Shown: positions 34,447-44,200, counted from the stretch's first letter. The stretch: DNA of 64,000 nt from Flavobacteriales bacterium (GCA_015665315.1 JADFAK010000101.1:1-64000); one strand, 5' to 3'. Made by a program: numbers and translations. The notes: a model not told the origin generated them from the letters alone.

Positions 34447-37272
34447 TTATGCTTGTTCGATTGACTGCTTATTGAACTTAGAAATTAGGTGTTTTCCTGT
34501 GTAAGAAGCGTCAATTTTTGTTAAGTCTAAAGGTGTACCCGCAAATACAAGATTACCGCCTGCATCTCCACCTTCGGGTCCAAGGTCAATTACCCAATCC
34601 GCGGTTTTGATCATGTCAGGGTCGTGTTCGATAACAATAATCGTATGACCCTGGCCAAGTAGCGCATTGAAGGATGCCAATAACTTCTTTACGTCGTCGA
34701 AGTGCAGTCCTGTTGTGGGCTCGTCGAAGATGAATAAGGTATGCGGACTGCGATCGCCTTTGGCCAGATAGGACGCCAGCTTAATGCGTTGTGCTTCTCC
34801 TCCAGAAAGAGTGCTGCTTGGCTGACCTAGCTTCACATAGCCCAGTCCGACATCTTGCAGAGGTTGCAATTTGGCCACGACCTTTTTACTCTTTGCGTCG
34901 TCATTGGTGAAAAATTCGATAGCATCATCGACCGTCATATTCAACACATCTGCCACTGAATTGGAGTTGTATTCAATCTCCAGAATTTCATCCTTGAATC
35001 GTTTTCCATGGCATACATCACAAGTGAGCTTGATGTCGGCCATAAACTGCATTTCAATTGTCACTTGGCCTTCTCCTTCGCACTCATCACATCTTCCGCC
35101 TGCCACGTTGAACGAAAAGTGAGAAGGTTTGTAGCCCCTACTTTTTGCCAATGGTTGCGCACATAGCAGCGCCCGAATTTCGTCGTAAGCCTTTACATAA
35201 GTCACTGGATTCGATCTGCTTGATTTTCCGATGGGGTTTTGATCGATGAACTCCACTTCCTCGACAATATGCGTGTCTCCCGAAAGATCATCGTGATCTC
35301 CTACCGTTTCAGAGTAGTGCTGTAATTTTCTACGCATTGCAGGGTACAAAATCGATCCTACCAATGTTGATTTTCCCGATCCACTGACACCAGTTACGGC
35401 GGTTAATACGTGCAAGGGAAATTCTACGGTAAGATTTTTAAGGTTGTTTTCCCGCGCGCCAGTAATGATCAAGCGATCTTTCCACTTTCTTGTTTTCGTC
35501 GGAATCGGAATTTCTAGGGCGCCGGTCAAATAAGCGGCTGTAAGACTGTCAGGATACTGAGGGAGTTCGTCAAAAGTTCCTGAAAACACCAGCTGACCGC
35601 CATGTGTTCCTGCTCGGGGTCCCATGTCAACGATCAAATCCGCTGCACGCATCATCTCTTCATCGTGTTCAACGACAATCACAGTATTGCCTAAATCTCG
35701 CAGCGATTCTAGAATCGCTATGAGCCTTTTTGTGTCGCGTGGATGCAGACCAATGGAAGGCTCATCCAAAATATACATAGATCCTACCAAGCTACTTCCC
35801 AGGCTAGTGGCGAGGTTAATACGCTGTGATTCACCTCCAGAAAGCGTGTTCGACATTCGATTTAATGTCAAGTAACCCAATCCAACTTCAACCAAATACC
35901 CAAGTCTGTTCTTAATCTCGATCATGAGATGCTTGGAAATAGCCTTTTGCACATCGCTTAACTCCCAAGAATTCACCTTGTCAACGGCCTTATGTATCGG
36001 CATCATCAATAGAGATGGGAGGGTAGTGTCACAGATTTTTATGTAGTGCGCTTCTTTTCGAATACGTGATCCAAGACATTCAGGGCACTTCGTCTTGCCG
36101 CGGTATCGACTGAGCATAATGCGATACTGAATCTTATAGGCACTTTCCTCGACAAACTTGAAGAAAGCATTCAATCCTTTGAAGTGTTCATTTCCCGTCC
36201 ACAACAATGCGACTTGCTCCTCGGTTAATTCGAACACAGGACGATGAATGGGGAAGTCGAACTTGGAAGAGACCATGATCAAGTCCTTTTTCCATTCCGA
36301 CATCTTTTCTCCTTTCCAGCATACGATTGCGTCGTCATAGACCGACAGACTCTTGTCTGGAATAACTAAATCAGGGTCGATACCTATTATACTTCCGAAA
36401 CCCTCACATCGCTTGCAGGCGCCCACTGGGGTGTTGAAACTGAAATAATCCGGAAATGGTTCGTCGAAGGACATTCCATCGAGTTCGAAGAGGTTCGAAA
36501 ATTCCTGCACTTTATCAGGCTTCCCAGGGATAATCACTTTGCATATTCCATTCCCCTCAAAGAAGGCCGTTTCAACCGAATCCATCAACCTAGAGGCTAG
36601 CTCATCTTCCGAACTCGCGCTTAGTCTGTCAATAACTAAATCAAAAGCCACAACCTTGTCAGGGATACTTTCCAATTCGTCTAGATCATAACTTATCCCA
36701 TCCATCAAAACTCGATTGAATCCTTGCTGAGTCAATATTTGCATGTGTTGCTTAGCAGTCCTATCCGTCTTCTCGGGAACAGGAGAACACACCATAAAAC
36801 GTGTTCCTTCTTCTAAGCCTTGCACGAATTCCAGCACATCCTCTGGTGTATGGCGCTTTACTTCCTTGCCTGAAATAGGGGAATATGTTCGGCCCATGCG
36901 GGCAAATAGTAGCTTCAGGTAATCATAAATCTCAGTACTTGTGCCCACTGTAGAACGTGAGCTCCGCGTAACCACCTTCTGCTCAATGGCTACCGCCGGA
37001 CTGATTCCCTTGATGTAATCTACCTCAGGTTTGTCCAGTCGGCCCATGAACTGTCGGGCATAGGAGGACAAGCTCTCCACATACCTTCGCTGACCTTCAG
37101 CGTAGAGGGTGTCGAATGCCAATGAAGATTTTCCAGAACCAGAAAGCCCTGTGATGACGACTAATTTTTTTCGTGGGATTACCACGTCAACGTTCTTAAG
37201 ATTGTGAACCCGCGCGCCTTTAATAATAATATTCAAGCGAGGGTCTAGCTTCTCGAGGTCCTGTATAACCAT
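34447..37272 (-). CDS. uvrA: Excinuclease ABC subunit A
   Basis: 941 residues, the normal length. UvrA is the damage-recognition ATPase of nucleotide excision repair and works as a dimer with UvrB. Two ABC ATPase units are visible: Walker A motifs [14 protein letters not shown] and [14 protein letters not shown], and signatures [13 protein letters not shown] and [13 protein letters not shown]. The zinc modules are CPECLGSR and CDECEGEG...CDVCHGKRF. The promoter on the minus strand (37308-37337) overlaps the divergent promoter of the sigma factor gene. msrB follows it, probably in the same transcript. Confidence 0.99.
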   Translation of the reverse strand: MVIQDLEKLDPRLNIIIKGARVHNLKNVDVVIPRKKLVVITGLSGSGKSSLAFDTLYAEGQRRYVESLSSYARQFMGRLDKPEVDYIKGISPAVAIEQKVVTRSSRSTVGTSTEIYDYLKLLFARMGRTYSPISGKEVKRHTPEDVLEFVQGLEEGTRFMVCSPVPEKTDRTAKQHMQILTQQGFNRVLMDGISYDLDELESIPDKVVAFDLVIDRLSASSEDELASRLMDSVETAFFEGNGICKVIIPGKPDKVQEFSNLFELDGMSFDEPFPDYFSFNTPVGACKRCEGFGSIIGIDPDLVIPDKSLSVYDDAIVCWKGEKMSEWKKDLIMVSSKFDFPIHRPVFELTEEQVALLWTGNEHFKGLNAFFKFVEESAYKIQYRIMLSRYRGKTKCPECLGSRIRKEAHYIKICDTTLPSLLMMPIHKAVDKVNSWELSDVQKAISKHLMIEIKNRLGYLVEVGLGYLTLNRMSNTLSGGESQRINLATSLGSSLVGSMYILDEPSIGLHPRDTKRLIAILESLRDLGNTVIVVEHDEEMMRAADLIVDMGPRAGTHGGQLVFSGTFDELPQYPDSLTAAYLTGALEIPIPTKTRKWKDRLIITGARENNLKNLTVEFPLHVLTAVTGVSGSGKSTLVGSILYPAMRRKLQHYSETVGDHDDLSGDTHIVEEVEFIDQNPIGKSSRSNPVTYVKAYDEIRALLCAQPLAKSRGYKPSHFSFNVAGGRCDECEGEGQVTIEMQFMADIKLTCDVCHGKRFKDEILEIEYNSNSVADVLNMTVDDAIEFFTNDDAKSKKVVAKLQPLQDVGLGYVKLGQPSSTLSGGEAQRIKLASYLAKGDRSPHTLFIFDEPTTGLHFDDVKKLLASFNALLGQGHTIIVIEHDPDMIKTADWVIDLGPEGGDAGGNLVFAGTPLDLTKIDASYTGKHLISKFNKQSIEQA

Positions 37273-37307
37273 GAAAGATACTGGGAGTTTAGACTTTTTA
37301 ACACCAT

Positions 37308-37337
37308 CAAAAGTAGCTATTATTTGGAAGGCTCAAA
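37308..37337 (-). promoter_or_regulatory. uvrA promoter
   Basis: On the minus strand: TTTG (37337-37334), an 18-bp spacer, then TACTTTTG (37315-37308), matching -33 and -7. It starts transcription about 30 bp before the uvrA ATG and overlaps the divergent promoter at 37323-37355. Confidence 0.55.
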
Positions 37338-37355
37338 TCAAAAGACTTATATTTG
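37323..37355 (+). promoter_or_regulatory. ECF sigma factor gene promoter
   Basis: TTTG (37323-37326), a 21-bp spacer, then TATATTTG (37348-37355): near-ideal housekeeping promoter of Bacteroidota. It leaves a leader of about 150 nt before the ATG at 37513. Confidence 0.6.
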
Positions 37356-37512
37356 TGGGAGAGGCAAAGAAATATTTGTGGCAACACAATAATTTGATTT
37401 AGCTCTCGTTAATTAGAATAAGTACTCACATAAACGACGACAGTATAGCATACACTTTACTCTTAAGTATTTAGATTTTTTGGTATTAACCACTTAAAAG
37501 AGGGAGGGTATT

Positions 37513-38100
37513 ATGCGATTTTCAAACTGCTCTGATCAGGAACTGATCCGTTTATATCTCGAAGGAAGCGATTCAGCATTCGAGACATTATTAACAAGAC
37601 ATAAAGACAAGGTATTTACCAAGGTCTATTTGATGGTTCGCGATGAAGCTTTGGCCGAGGATATTTTCCAGGACTGTTTTATCAAAGTCATTCAAACGTT
37701 GAAATCAGGTAAATACAACGAGGAAGGTAAATTTCTTCCTTGGGTCATGAGAATTGCTCACAATTTGGCAATTGACTCTTTCCGACGAAACAAAAAGATG
37801 CCAGCTGTTAGAAGCGACGATAGAAACGACGTGTTTGCGACTATTGGACATCCTGACATGCACGCAGAGGACGAGATTATTCACAATCAAGTAACTAGCG
37901 ATGTGAAAAAACTGGTGAAATTATTGCCTCAAGAACAAAAAGAGGTAATCATCATGCGTCTATACTACAAGATGAGTTTTAAAGAGATTGCAGAGAGCTG
38001 TGATATCAGTATTAACACGGCATTGGGAAGGATGAGATACGCATTGATCAACTTGCGCAAGATCATCGACGAAAAGCAAATTCAATTGAACTTGTCATAG
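37513..38100 (+). CDS. ECF-type RNA polymerase sigma factor
   Basis: 195 residues. Region 2 includes EALAEDIFQDCFIKVI and FLPWVMRIAHNLAIDSFRR (binding core polymerase and the -10 region). Region 4 is VKLLPQEQKEVIIMRLYYKMSFKEIAE with a helix-turn-helix ending SINTALGRMRYALINLRK (-35 recognition). The reading frame starts at ATG 37513 in GAGGGAGGGTATTATG. No anti-sigma factor with a membrane helix is next to it; only a 70-residue cytoplasmic protein follows. It is divergent from uvrA with overlapping promoters, so a link to DNA-damage or stress response is possible but only inferred. Confidence 0.95.
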   Translation: MRFSNCSDQELIRLYLEGSDSAFETLLTRHKDKVFTKVYLMVRDEALAEDIFQDCFIKVIQTLKSGKYNEEGKFLPWVMRIAHNLAIDSFRRNKKMPAVRSDDRNDVFATIGHPDMHAEDEIIHNQVTSDVKKLVKLLPQEQKEVIIMRLYYKMSFKEIAESCDISINTALGRMRYALINLRKIIDEKQIQLNLS

Positions 38101-38171
38101 AAATTTAAAGGGGATACAATAAGGTTGCTTTGACAACGTTCTGTACAGGAACCAACATCAAAAATGAGCCT

Positions 38172-38384
38172 ATGATTGATTTTACCCTTGATGATTTATC
38201 TGAATTTACACGCCATGAAAGGCAATTGTTTAATGACATATTTAAACAGGATCAAATGATTCAATCTAAAGATCGGTTGTTCGAGCCGAAGGAGGATTCT
38301 GTAAATCGAATACTGGCCTATTCAAAAGCACTCAGTGTTAGAAAAAGTCAAAAAATGGACAACTTTCAAATTGTCCTCAACTAG
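38172..38384 (+). CDS. Small cytoplasmic protein downstream of the sigma factor
   Basis: 70 residues from ATG 38172; an in-frame TTG at 38130 would add 14 residues of less likely sequence. The product (MIDFTLDDLSEFTRHERQL...) is short, charged, mostly helical, with neither a membrane segment nor cysteine pair. It follows the sigma gene by 71 bp and ends just before an intrinsic terminator, so both genes form one transcript. By position it could modulate the sigma factor, but it has no ZAS-type zinc motif. I do not recognise the family. Confidence 0.65.
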   Translation: MIDFTLDDLSEFTRHERQLFNDIFKQDQMIQSKDRLFEPKEDSVNRILAYSKALSVRKSQKMDNFQIVLN

Positions 38385-38389
38385 AATTA

Positions 38390-38418
38390 AAGTCCCGAGC
38401 ATTTCGGGACTTTTTTTT
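38390..38418 (+). terminator. Intrinsic terminator of the sigma factor operon
   Basis: Stem AAGTCCCGA / TCGGGACTT with a 4-nt loop followed by eight T, directly after the small gene's stop. Confidence 0.93.
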
Positions 38419-38420
38419 GC

Positions 38421-39773
38421 TTAGATATTTTCAATGGAAGCATCTTCCAAAACGACGATGTCACGAGGCGCGCATTTTTCAATGTGTGAACGAAGAACCG
38501 ACTCAATGGCCGAAGAATGGGCGATGGGAGTTAAGTAATCTTCCAAAGTCTCTGAATTTGATATTCCTACGTCGACCGGAACATATCCGATGCCTTTTAG
38601 TTGTCCGTCATACACCCACACAAAGGAATTTTCATCCATCGTTCGTCCAATCCCCTTGATTAAAAATGATCCGTAAACGTTGTTTTGTTTGCGTATCGCG
38701 CTTGAAATCAGTTCATTGTGTTTTTCAACGGTTTCCCCAGGTTGATCTGTGACGGGCAGACCACAATATTTATAGTGGATTTGATTTTCATCGGCAAATT
38801 CGAATAACCATTGTCGCGCTCGCTGACCAGAAGTAAATGATCGGATTGGTTGAGCCGAGTTGGTGACTTTTTTAACGCACAATCGGATGGCTCCGGCCTG
38901 ATCCTCATAAGTGTACACGCCAAATTTACCTATTGGTTGTTTCTGAGCTCTATTGTACTTGGGCCAGTATTTCTTAATCTCCATGTCTTCCAAGATCAAC
39001 GCGATCAATTCAGTTCCTGTGAGTTGAAACGAAATGTTATGGATCTCCGTGAAATAGGCTTGTCGGCGCTCACTCTTCAATTTACCCGAAAAATGGCTGC
39101 GAATGCGTTTCTTAATATTTCGAGCCTTCCCAATGTAGATGATCTTTCCCTTGCCATCTTGGAAATAATATACGCCAGCGTTTTCAGGTAAATCGTGGAA
39201 TATTTGGGCATCTAGATTGTTAGGTAAGAAGGCCTCCCCACTGCCTCGCTTGCTCATATCAACCAACTCATCAATCCCAATCACTTCAATGATACGTTCA
39301 AATAATTCAACCGTGGCCAAGGTGTCTCCCTTCGCCCTGTGTCGGGCTTCATTGCCTATTCCGAAATGCCGACATATATTTCCCAAACTGTAAGAAGGGT
39401 GGCCAGGAAATGCTTTTTTTGCCAAGCGAACTGTACACAATTTGTTTCTATTCCATACGATGCCAGCTTCTTCAAAGTGTTTCTTCATGAAGGAGTAATC
39501 GAAGTTCACGTTGTGGGCTACGAAGATCGCATCTCCAATAAATGATTCAATTTCGACTGCAACATCCTCAAAGCGTGGAGCATCGCATACCATTTCATCG
39601 GTAATACCCGTCAATTGGGTGATGTATCTTGGAATAGAACCCTCGGGCTGAATCAATGAATGCCAGGTGTCAACGATTGTTTTACCGTCGAAAAGACACA
39701 CACATACCTCAGTGATACTATTGCCGGATGCGTAGCTCCCTGTGGTTTCAATATCTGTGATGGCGAATAACAT
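38421..39773 (-). CDS. DEDDh exonuclease fused to a GIY-YIG nuclease domain
   Basis: 450 residues. Residues 1-165 are a DnaQ-like 3'-5' exonuclease with the DEDDh set D7 and E9 (DIETTG), D92 (HNVNFDYSF), H145 and D150 (HRAKGDT). Residues about 198-275 are a GIY-YIG domain as in UvrC/Cho (NAGVYYF, IIYIGKARNIKKRI). The remaining 170 residues are unassigned. Such fusions are known in several phyla and are thought to act in DNA repair or processing. The gene lies within 2.5 kb of uvrA. A -7 box almost touches the start codon, so the mRNA may lack a leader. Confidence 0.93.
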   Translation of the reverse strand: MLFAITDIETTGSYASGNSITEVCVCLFDGKTIVDTWHSLIQPEGSIPRYITQLTGITDEMVCDAPRFEDVAVEIESFIGDAIFVAHNVNFDYSFMKKHFEEAGIVWNRNKLCTVRLAKKAFPGHPSYSLGNICRHFGIGNEARHRAKGDTLATVELFERIIEVIGIDELVDMSKRGSGEAFLPNNLDAQIFHDLPENAGVYYFQDGKGKIIYIGKARNIKKRIRSHFSGKLKSERRQAYFTEIHNISFQLTGTELIALILEDMEIKKYWPKYNRAQKQPIGKFGVYTYEDQAGAIRLCVKKVTNSAQPIRSFTSGQRARQWLFEFADENQIHYKYCGLPVTDQPGETVEKHNELISSAIRKQNNVYGSFLIKGIGRTMDENSFVWVYDGQLKGIGYVPVDVGISNSETLEDYLTPIAHSSAIESVLRSHIEKCAPRDIVVLEDASIENI

Positions 39774-39778
39774 GATTT

Positions 39779-39786
39779 CAAAAATA
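39779..39786 (-). promoter_or_regulatory. -7 promoter element touching the exonuclease start codon
   Basis: TATTTTTG on the minus strand, an exact TAnnTTTG match, ending 5 bp before the ATG at 39773. The transcript would start about 2 nt before the ATG. Confidence 0.5.
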
Positions 39787-39827
39787 CGAAAGACACTTCG
39801 CCTTGTATTTACGTTCTTTGTATTGTT

Positions 39828-40640
39828 TTGATCAAATCGCTAAAATATTACTTGTTCGTCACAACGGTTGTGGCCCTAATTTCGTGCGGAGGTGCTTCCG
39901 AGAAAGACCTCAATGCAGATCCGAAAACGAGCTCGAAGACCCCAGAAAAGGAGGTGGCTGCAGATACAACACAAGTCGAAGCAGCTCCAGTTGAGTCGTG
40001 GCCTTATTTGTCAGACGACAACTGCGTGGCTTTTCTAGAAAAATATGGCGCCGACAACCCAGAAACCAAAGTGCGGATCAAAACGAATTTTGGAGATATT
40101 GAGGTCGAACTTTTTGAAGACACGCCCTTGCATCGAGCCAATTTTATCTACCTCGTCAAGCGGGAATACTTCAATCCTACCGAGTTTGTTCGCATCATCA
40201 AAGGCTTCGTCGTACAAGGCGGAAATTCGGAGAAACTGCTCGCCGAGCAAAAGCGTTTCATCATGGGGAAATACACAATTCCACAGGAGATGATGCAGGC
40301 ACATCCGCACTATCGAGGAGCCTTGGCCATGTCAAGATCTTATACCAACAATCCTGAAAAGCGATCTTCGGCCTATGATTTTTACATTGTGCATGGAACT
40401 GTCCCGTCAAAAACCGAAATTTACGAAGCCAAGAAGCGTGAGGATTGGAAATATTGGGATTCGGTCATTGATCGATACACGAAAATTGGAGGCGCAATCC
40501 ATCTCGATGGTGAGCATACCGTGTTTGGTCGGGTTACCAAAGGGATGAAGGTAGTAGATGAGATTGCATCACTGCCCACCGACGATGCCGATTGGCCCAA
40601 AGAATACGTTGAATTGAACATGGAATTGATAATTGATTAG
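39828..40640 (+). CDS. Lipoprotein cyclophilin-type peptidyl-prolyl isomerase
   Basis: 270 residues from TTG 39828; no ATG is available that keeps the signal. The start gives MIKSLKYYLF... and a lipobox ALISC with lipidated Cys20. A low-complexity linker (residues 25-55) leads to the cyclophilin domain: IKTNFGDIEVELFEDTPLHR, FVRIIKGFVVQGG, RGALAMSR and GGAIHLDGEHTVFGRVTKG. These enzymes speed cis-trans isomerisation of prolyl bonds in envelope proteins. The stop codon abuts the ATG of the next gene, an outer-membrane barrel, which fits a folding role for outer-membrane or secreted proteins. Confidence 0.93.
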   Translation: MIKSLKYYLFVTTVVALISCGGASEKDLNADPKTSSKTPEKEVAADTTQVEAAPVESWPYLSDDNCVAFLEKYGADNPETKVRIKTNFGDIEVELFEDTPLHRANFIYLVKREYFNPTEFVRIIKGFVVQGGNSEKLLAEQKRFIMGKYTIPQEMMQAHPHYRGALAMSRSYTNNPEKRSSAYDFYIVHGTVPSKTEIYEAKKREDWKYWDSVIDRYTKIGGAIHLDGEHTVFGRVTKGMKVVDEIASLPTDDADWPKEYVELNMELIID

Positions 40641-41630
40641 ATGATGAAGAGTATCAAGTTTACCTGGATAGTAGCACTGCTGGTTTTAATTGTTGGTGAG
40701 GCACAAGGCCAAATGCTTAAGAACAAAACCATTCCAATGACATCTTTTCTTCAGGATGATGATGAAGATGGCTGGGACGAAGAAGATGAATCAGGGTTTT
40801 CAATTACGTTGAACCTAGGGGCTTATTTTGCCAACAAGAAATCAGCTCAGGTGTACAATGGGTCCGGAATTGTAGTTGACGGAAATGAATTTCAATTTGT
40901 CTTCGAAGATGATGGAAGCGGCATTCGTTATTTTGCAATTGACGAGCGACTTAATATTAACTTGTTTCCCGCACAAACTCAGTCTGTCCTTGACGCTGTT
41001 GGAGCAACCGGCTTGTCGATACCTTACGACTCTAGTCCTGCCAATATGGGCTATCAGCCTTCGTTTGTAATCGGACTTAATTTGAAGTACAACTTTAACA
41101 ACACAGCTGCTGTAGTACTTGATCTGAATACTACCCGGCTAAAAGCAGTGGATGTGTTTACTATTCAATTCATAGGAACAGGTCAGCAGCAAAACGCACA
41201 AAACGATGTCCGCCCATATACAATTACTGGCGAGGAACAACGTATTTTTCTTTCATTGGGATACCGTCAAGGATGGGAGCTCAAAGGCAAGAATAAAATC
41301 TACTGTGATTTTTTCGGGAATATGTTAATGTCACAATTACGGAGCAATTACATAACTGTTCCGAGCGGACAATCAGGAACAGGATCTACTGGGTTTACCG
41401 ACTTGCAATTGATTACATATTCCAGGGCCAATAACGCTGTGGCCCCCGGTCAATACAATCCCAAGGCAGGAATTGGATTCGGGTTTGGCATTGGGCCTGG
41501 TGTGGAGTTTGTCCTCAAAGAAAAGATCAGAATGGACCTCGGATTGATTATTTCGAGGGATAAAGTGAAGATTGAACAGTACGGCGACAATATGATCAAC
41601 TATCAGGTAGTGGCCCGATTTGGTATCTAA
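40641..41630 (+). CDS. Predicted outer-membrane beta-barrel protein
   Basis: 329 residues with a signal peptide (ends VGEAQGQ). An acidic patch (DDDEDGWDEEDE) comes near the mature N-terminus, then alternating amphipathic strands (FSITLNLGAYFANK, SFVIGLNLKYNFN, RIFLSLGYRQGWEL, FGFGIGPGVEFVLK) ending in ...QVVARFGI. A C-terminal strand ending on an apolar residue is typical of outer-membrane barrels. No further family signature was recognised. It follows the cyclophilin gene with no gap and is probably co-transcribed. The acidic patch might bind calcium; this is a guess. Confidence 0.75.
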   Translation: MMKSIKFTWIVALLVLIVGEAQGQMLKNKTIPMTSFLQDDDEDGWDEEDESGFSITLNLGAYFANKKSAQVYNGSGIVVDGNEFQFVFEDDGSGIRYFAIDERLNINLFPAQTQSVLDAVGATGLSIPYDSSPANMGYQPSFVIGLNLKYNFNNTAAVVLDLNTTRLKAVDVFTIQFIGTGQQQNAQNDVRPYTITGEEQRIFLSLGYRQGWELKGKNKIYCDFFGNMLMSQLRSNYITVPSGQSGTGSTGFTDLQLITYSRANNAVAPGQYNPKAGIGFGFGIGPGVEFVLKEKIRMDLGLIISRDKVKIEQYGDNMINYQVVARFGI

Positions 41631-41636
41631 AAAAAC

Positions 41637-41663
41637 TGTCCACCCCATTGGATGGACAATTTT
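41637..41663 (+). terminator. Probable intrinsic terminator
   Basis: Stem TGTCCA / TGGACA with a 10-nt loop followed by ATTTTG, just after the barrel protein's stop. The stem is short, so the call is moderate. Confidence 0.45.
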
Positions 41664-41833
41664 GAAACCTTAACCAAATTACTATTACTAATGTGAATGC
41701 CATGAATGGCACACTTAACCGTATCTAAGATACAATAGCTTTTTTCTTTTTTCTGGGCCTTTCTAAGGAACGGAGCTATTTTGCGAGTAAGCGGAGGAAA
41801 TGAAACAAGCAATGATTAAATCAACCTACCAGC

Positions 41834-42343
41834 ATGGAGCAACTAGATAAATTTCAAGGGTATTTTCAGCACTATATCGGACTCTCCAAACACATGGAAC
41901 TGCAAGAAGCTTTGCGCGATTCGGCTAGGGAACTTGAGTCACTGGTTGTTGATTTATCCGATGAAAAGCTTAATTCAGCTTATGCACAAGGCAAATGGTC
42001 CATCAAGGAGTTGCTATTGCACTTGGCCGATTGCGAGCGGGTTTTTCAGTACCGCGCTTTAAGTATGTCTCGGGGAGATAACCGTGACCTAATGGGATTT
42101 GACCACGATGCTTGGGTGCCTATGTCTGATGCAAATCGACGCACAAAACAACATTTGCTCGAAGAGCTAAAAAACCTCCGATTAAGTAGCATAGACCTGT
42201 TTTCCTCGATGACCGACGAACAACTCGACCGCGATGGAAGTGCCAACGGTAATGTTATGTCGGCCCGAGCGATTGGCTTTATCGTTTCCGGCCATACGAT
42301 TCATCACACGAATATCCTCAAAGAGAGGTACCTCAATAGCTAA
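41834..42343 (+). CDS. DinB/YfiT-like metalloenzyme-fold protein
   Basis: 169 residues, cytoplasmic. It has the four-helix pattern of the DinB superfamily with probable metal-binding histidines in LLLHLADCERVFQYR and VSGHTIHHTNILKERY. Relatives include bacillithiol and mycothiol S-transferases and stress-induced proteins of unknown action. The segment KWSIKELLLHLADCERV is the classic DinB start. Its 3' end overlaps the convergent porin-like gene by 11 nt (42333-42343). Confidence 0.88.
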   Translation: MEQLDKFQGYFQHYIGLSKHMELQEALRDSARELESLVVDLSDEKLNSAYAQGKWSIKELLLHLADCERVFQYRALSMSRGDNRDLMGFDHDAWVPMSDANRRTKQHLLEELKNLRLSSIDLFSSMTDEQLDRDGSANGNVMSARAIGFIVSGHTIHHTNILKERYLNS

Positions 42344-43511
42344 GTCGCAATCTCAAGAAGATGCTGTTTCCTAGATTTTGGTGGCGATTCTCGATGGCTC
42401 CGAAATAGAGCTGACCGGTTAAGTCGACGTCCCAACTGTTGTTGATGGAGTATGCCAAGGATGGCATGTAGAAGGTAATGTCGCGTTCGAAAAGATGAAA
42501 CATTGCCACGGATGCCGAAAGGGCAGGAGTAATAGCCCCACTCGCTTGGATGAAGGAGGTGAATTGAGCGGGCATGAGGTTTTTGGCCGACAATGGTTCT
42601 CTTCCAAACACTGTGGATCCGAGAGGAAGGGAATTGGTATTTGCTTGGTTGCTGTTGTACAACCCAGCGATGTTGACGTAGATTCCGTGGTTGAAGACAT
42701 AGTCGAAAGTAATCGATGCGCTAACTATGCCACTTGTGTCAGCGACCATGCTTTTGGGATGAAAGTAAGTCGCCTCACCTTTGAATCCAGCGTTTTTAAC
42801 GTTTCCAGCCCAACCTATTCCTGCTGCGTAATCTGTGAAATAATTGGCTGCAAGTACTTGGAAGTCGTAGTTGAATTTATTGAACTTCAGCATGAGGCCA
42901 GCTACACTGGTGTTCAGACTGGTGTCGGGTTTTACAGCCACTTGAATTGATGTGGAGTTCTTGTAGTACTGGATCCGCAGTGCGTCGGAGCCTGGACGTT
43001 CCTGGTAGTCAAAATCTACCAAATTGTAAGCATTGAACAAATCGTTGGGATTCCAGGCGAGGTTCACACCCCAATTGACTCTTTGTCGGCCTAAACTAAG
43101 GTCCCAATTCCCTTTCGAATAACGGATATAGGCACGATCAATGGTGCTATGTAGGACAAATGCCTTCTCATCGATCCAGACTTTTGACAAATTGGCCAGT
43201 CCGGGATCTTTCTTGAGTTGCGTAGAAAGAAATGGATTCATTTTCACAGACTCTCCGTAAAAGACTCTGTTTCGGGCTTCTACAAAGGCCGTGATAGAGC
43301 TAGAGGCGTGGTACTTGAAATTCAGTCGATTGTGAATGAGGTTGTCGGTGATAAGGTTGTCGCCGTTGGTGAAGGAGGTCGAGGCAAGGTACTTTACATA
43401 GCCATTCAATTCGAAATGTTCCTTCATCCAACTAGTTGTTTCCGAGGAATCCTGCTGAGCATTTGCGCTTAATGCGCCCCAAAAAAAGATGAAGAAAACC
43501 CACTTACGCAT
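42333..43511 (-). CDS. Outer-membrane barrel protein of an ABC export cassette
   Basis: About 392 residues from ATG 43511 (an upstream in-frame ATG would add 11 residues before the signal peptide MRKWVFFIFFWGALSANA). The mature protein has many amphipathic strands (FVEARNRVFYG, DRAYIRYSKGNWDLSLGRQRVNWG, FLRLRLSY at the end) as in porin-like proteins. The phrase SLGRQRVNWG is common in DUF1302/porin-like barrels. It overlaps the ATPase gene by 8 nt (43504-43511), so it is translated with the exporter and could be its outer-membrane exit or receiving protein. Confidence 0.8.
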   Translation of the reverse strand: MRKWVFFIFFWGALSANAQQDSSETTSWMKEHFELNGYVKYLASTSFTNGDNLITDNLIHNRLNFKYHASSSITAFVEARNRVFYGESVKMNPFLSTQLKKDPGLANLSKVWIDEKAFVLHSTIDRAYIRYSKGNWDLSLGRQRVNWGVNLAWNPNDLFNAYNLVDFDYQERPGSDALRIQYYKNSTSIQVAVKPDTSLNTSVAGLMLKFNKFNYDFQVLAANYFTDYAAGIGWAGNVKNAGFKGEATYFHPKSMVADTSGIVSASITFDYVFNHGIYVNIAGLYNSNQANTNSLPLGSTVFGREPLSAKNLMPAQFTSFIQASGAITPALSASVAMFHLFERDITFYMPSLAYSINNSWDVDLTGQLYFGAIENRHQNLGNSIFLRLRLSY

Positions 43512-44193
43512 GGTGAACATCTGAAGTGATTCTACCGTCATCAATAGTCACGACACGTCGCGCACGGTCAATTACACGTTGATCATGAGTGGAAAAAATA
43601 AAGGTTGTTCCCTCTTCTTTGTTGAGTCGCGCCATGATGTCGAGCAAATCTGAGGTGGATTTCGAATCGAGATTGGCAGTCGGTTCATCGGCCAGTACGA
43701 ATTTGGGCTTGGAGGCCAGTGCCCGCGCCACGGCTACACGCTGTTGTTGACCACCACTTAATTCACCCGGACGTTTATTCTTTTGTTCTTTGAGACCTAC
43801 TTCGTCGAGCAATTCGTTCACGCGGTTTTCGCGCTCGTCATTGGATCTTTTTTGGAGGAGCATGATGAAACCTACATTTTCTTTGGCTGTGAGGACAGGG
43901 ATCAGGTTGTAGGCCTGGAAAACGAAGCCGATATTATTGAGCCGGAAGCCGATCAATTCATTCTCCGACATGCCAGAAATCGTTGTTCCGTCGATTAAGA
44001 CTTCTCCTTGAGTCGCAACATCAAGTCCGCCGATAATGTTTAACAGCGTTGTTTTTCCCGAACCTGAGGGACCCACTACGGCGGTGAATTCTCCTTTTTC
44101 GACTACAAGGTCGATGCCGTTGAGCGCACGCACTTCAATGGCCGAGCCTTCGTTGTAGATTTTCTGAATTCCTTTAACTTTTATAACAGACAT
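43504..44193 (-). CDS. LolD/MacB-type ABC transporter ATPase
   Basis: 229 residues. Walker A GPSGSGKTTLLN, the Q-loop IGFVFQAYNLIP, signature LSGGQQQRVAVARALA, Walker B FVLADEPTANLD and a switch His in STHDQRVID. The short N-terminus and the family pattern (NEGSAIEVRALNGIDLVVEKGEF) are those of LolD/MacB exporters, which use mechanotransmission instead of moving substrate through the membrane channel. It sits 7 bp after the second permease gene and overlaps the barrel gene by 8 nt. Confidence 0.96.
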   Translation of the reverse strand: MSVIKVKGIQKIYNEGSAIEVRALNGIDLVVEKGEFTAVVGPSGSGKTTLLNIIGGLDVATQGEVLIDGTTISGMSENELIGFRLNNIGFVFQAYNLIPVLTAKENVGFIMLLQKRSNDERENRVNELLDEVGLKEQKNKRPGELSGGQQQRVAVARALASKPKFVLADEPTANLDSKSTSDLLDIMARLNKEEGTTFIFSTHDQRVIDRARRVVTIDDGRITSDVHHA

Positions 44194-44200
44194 ATGCTTT

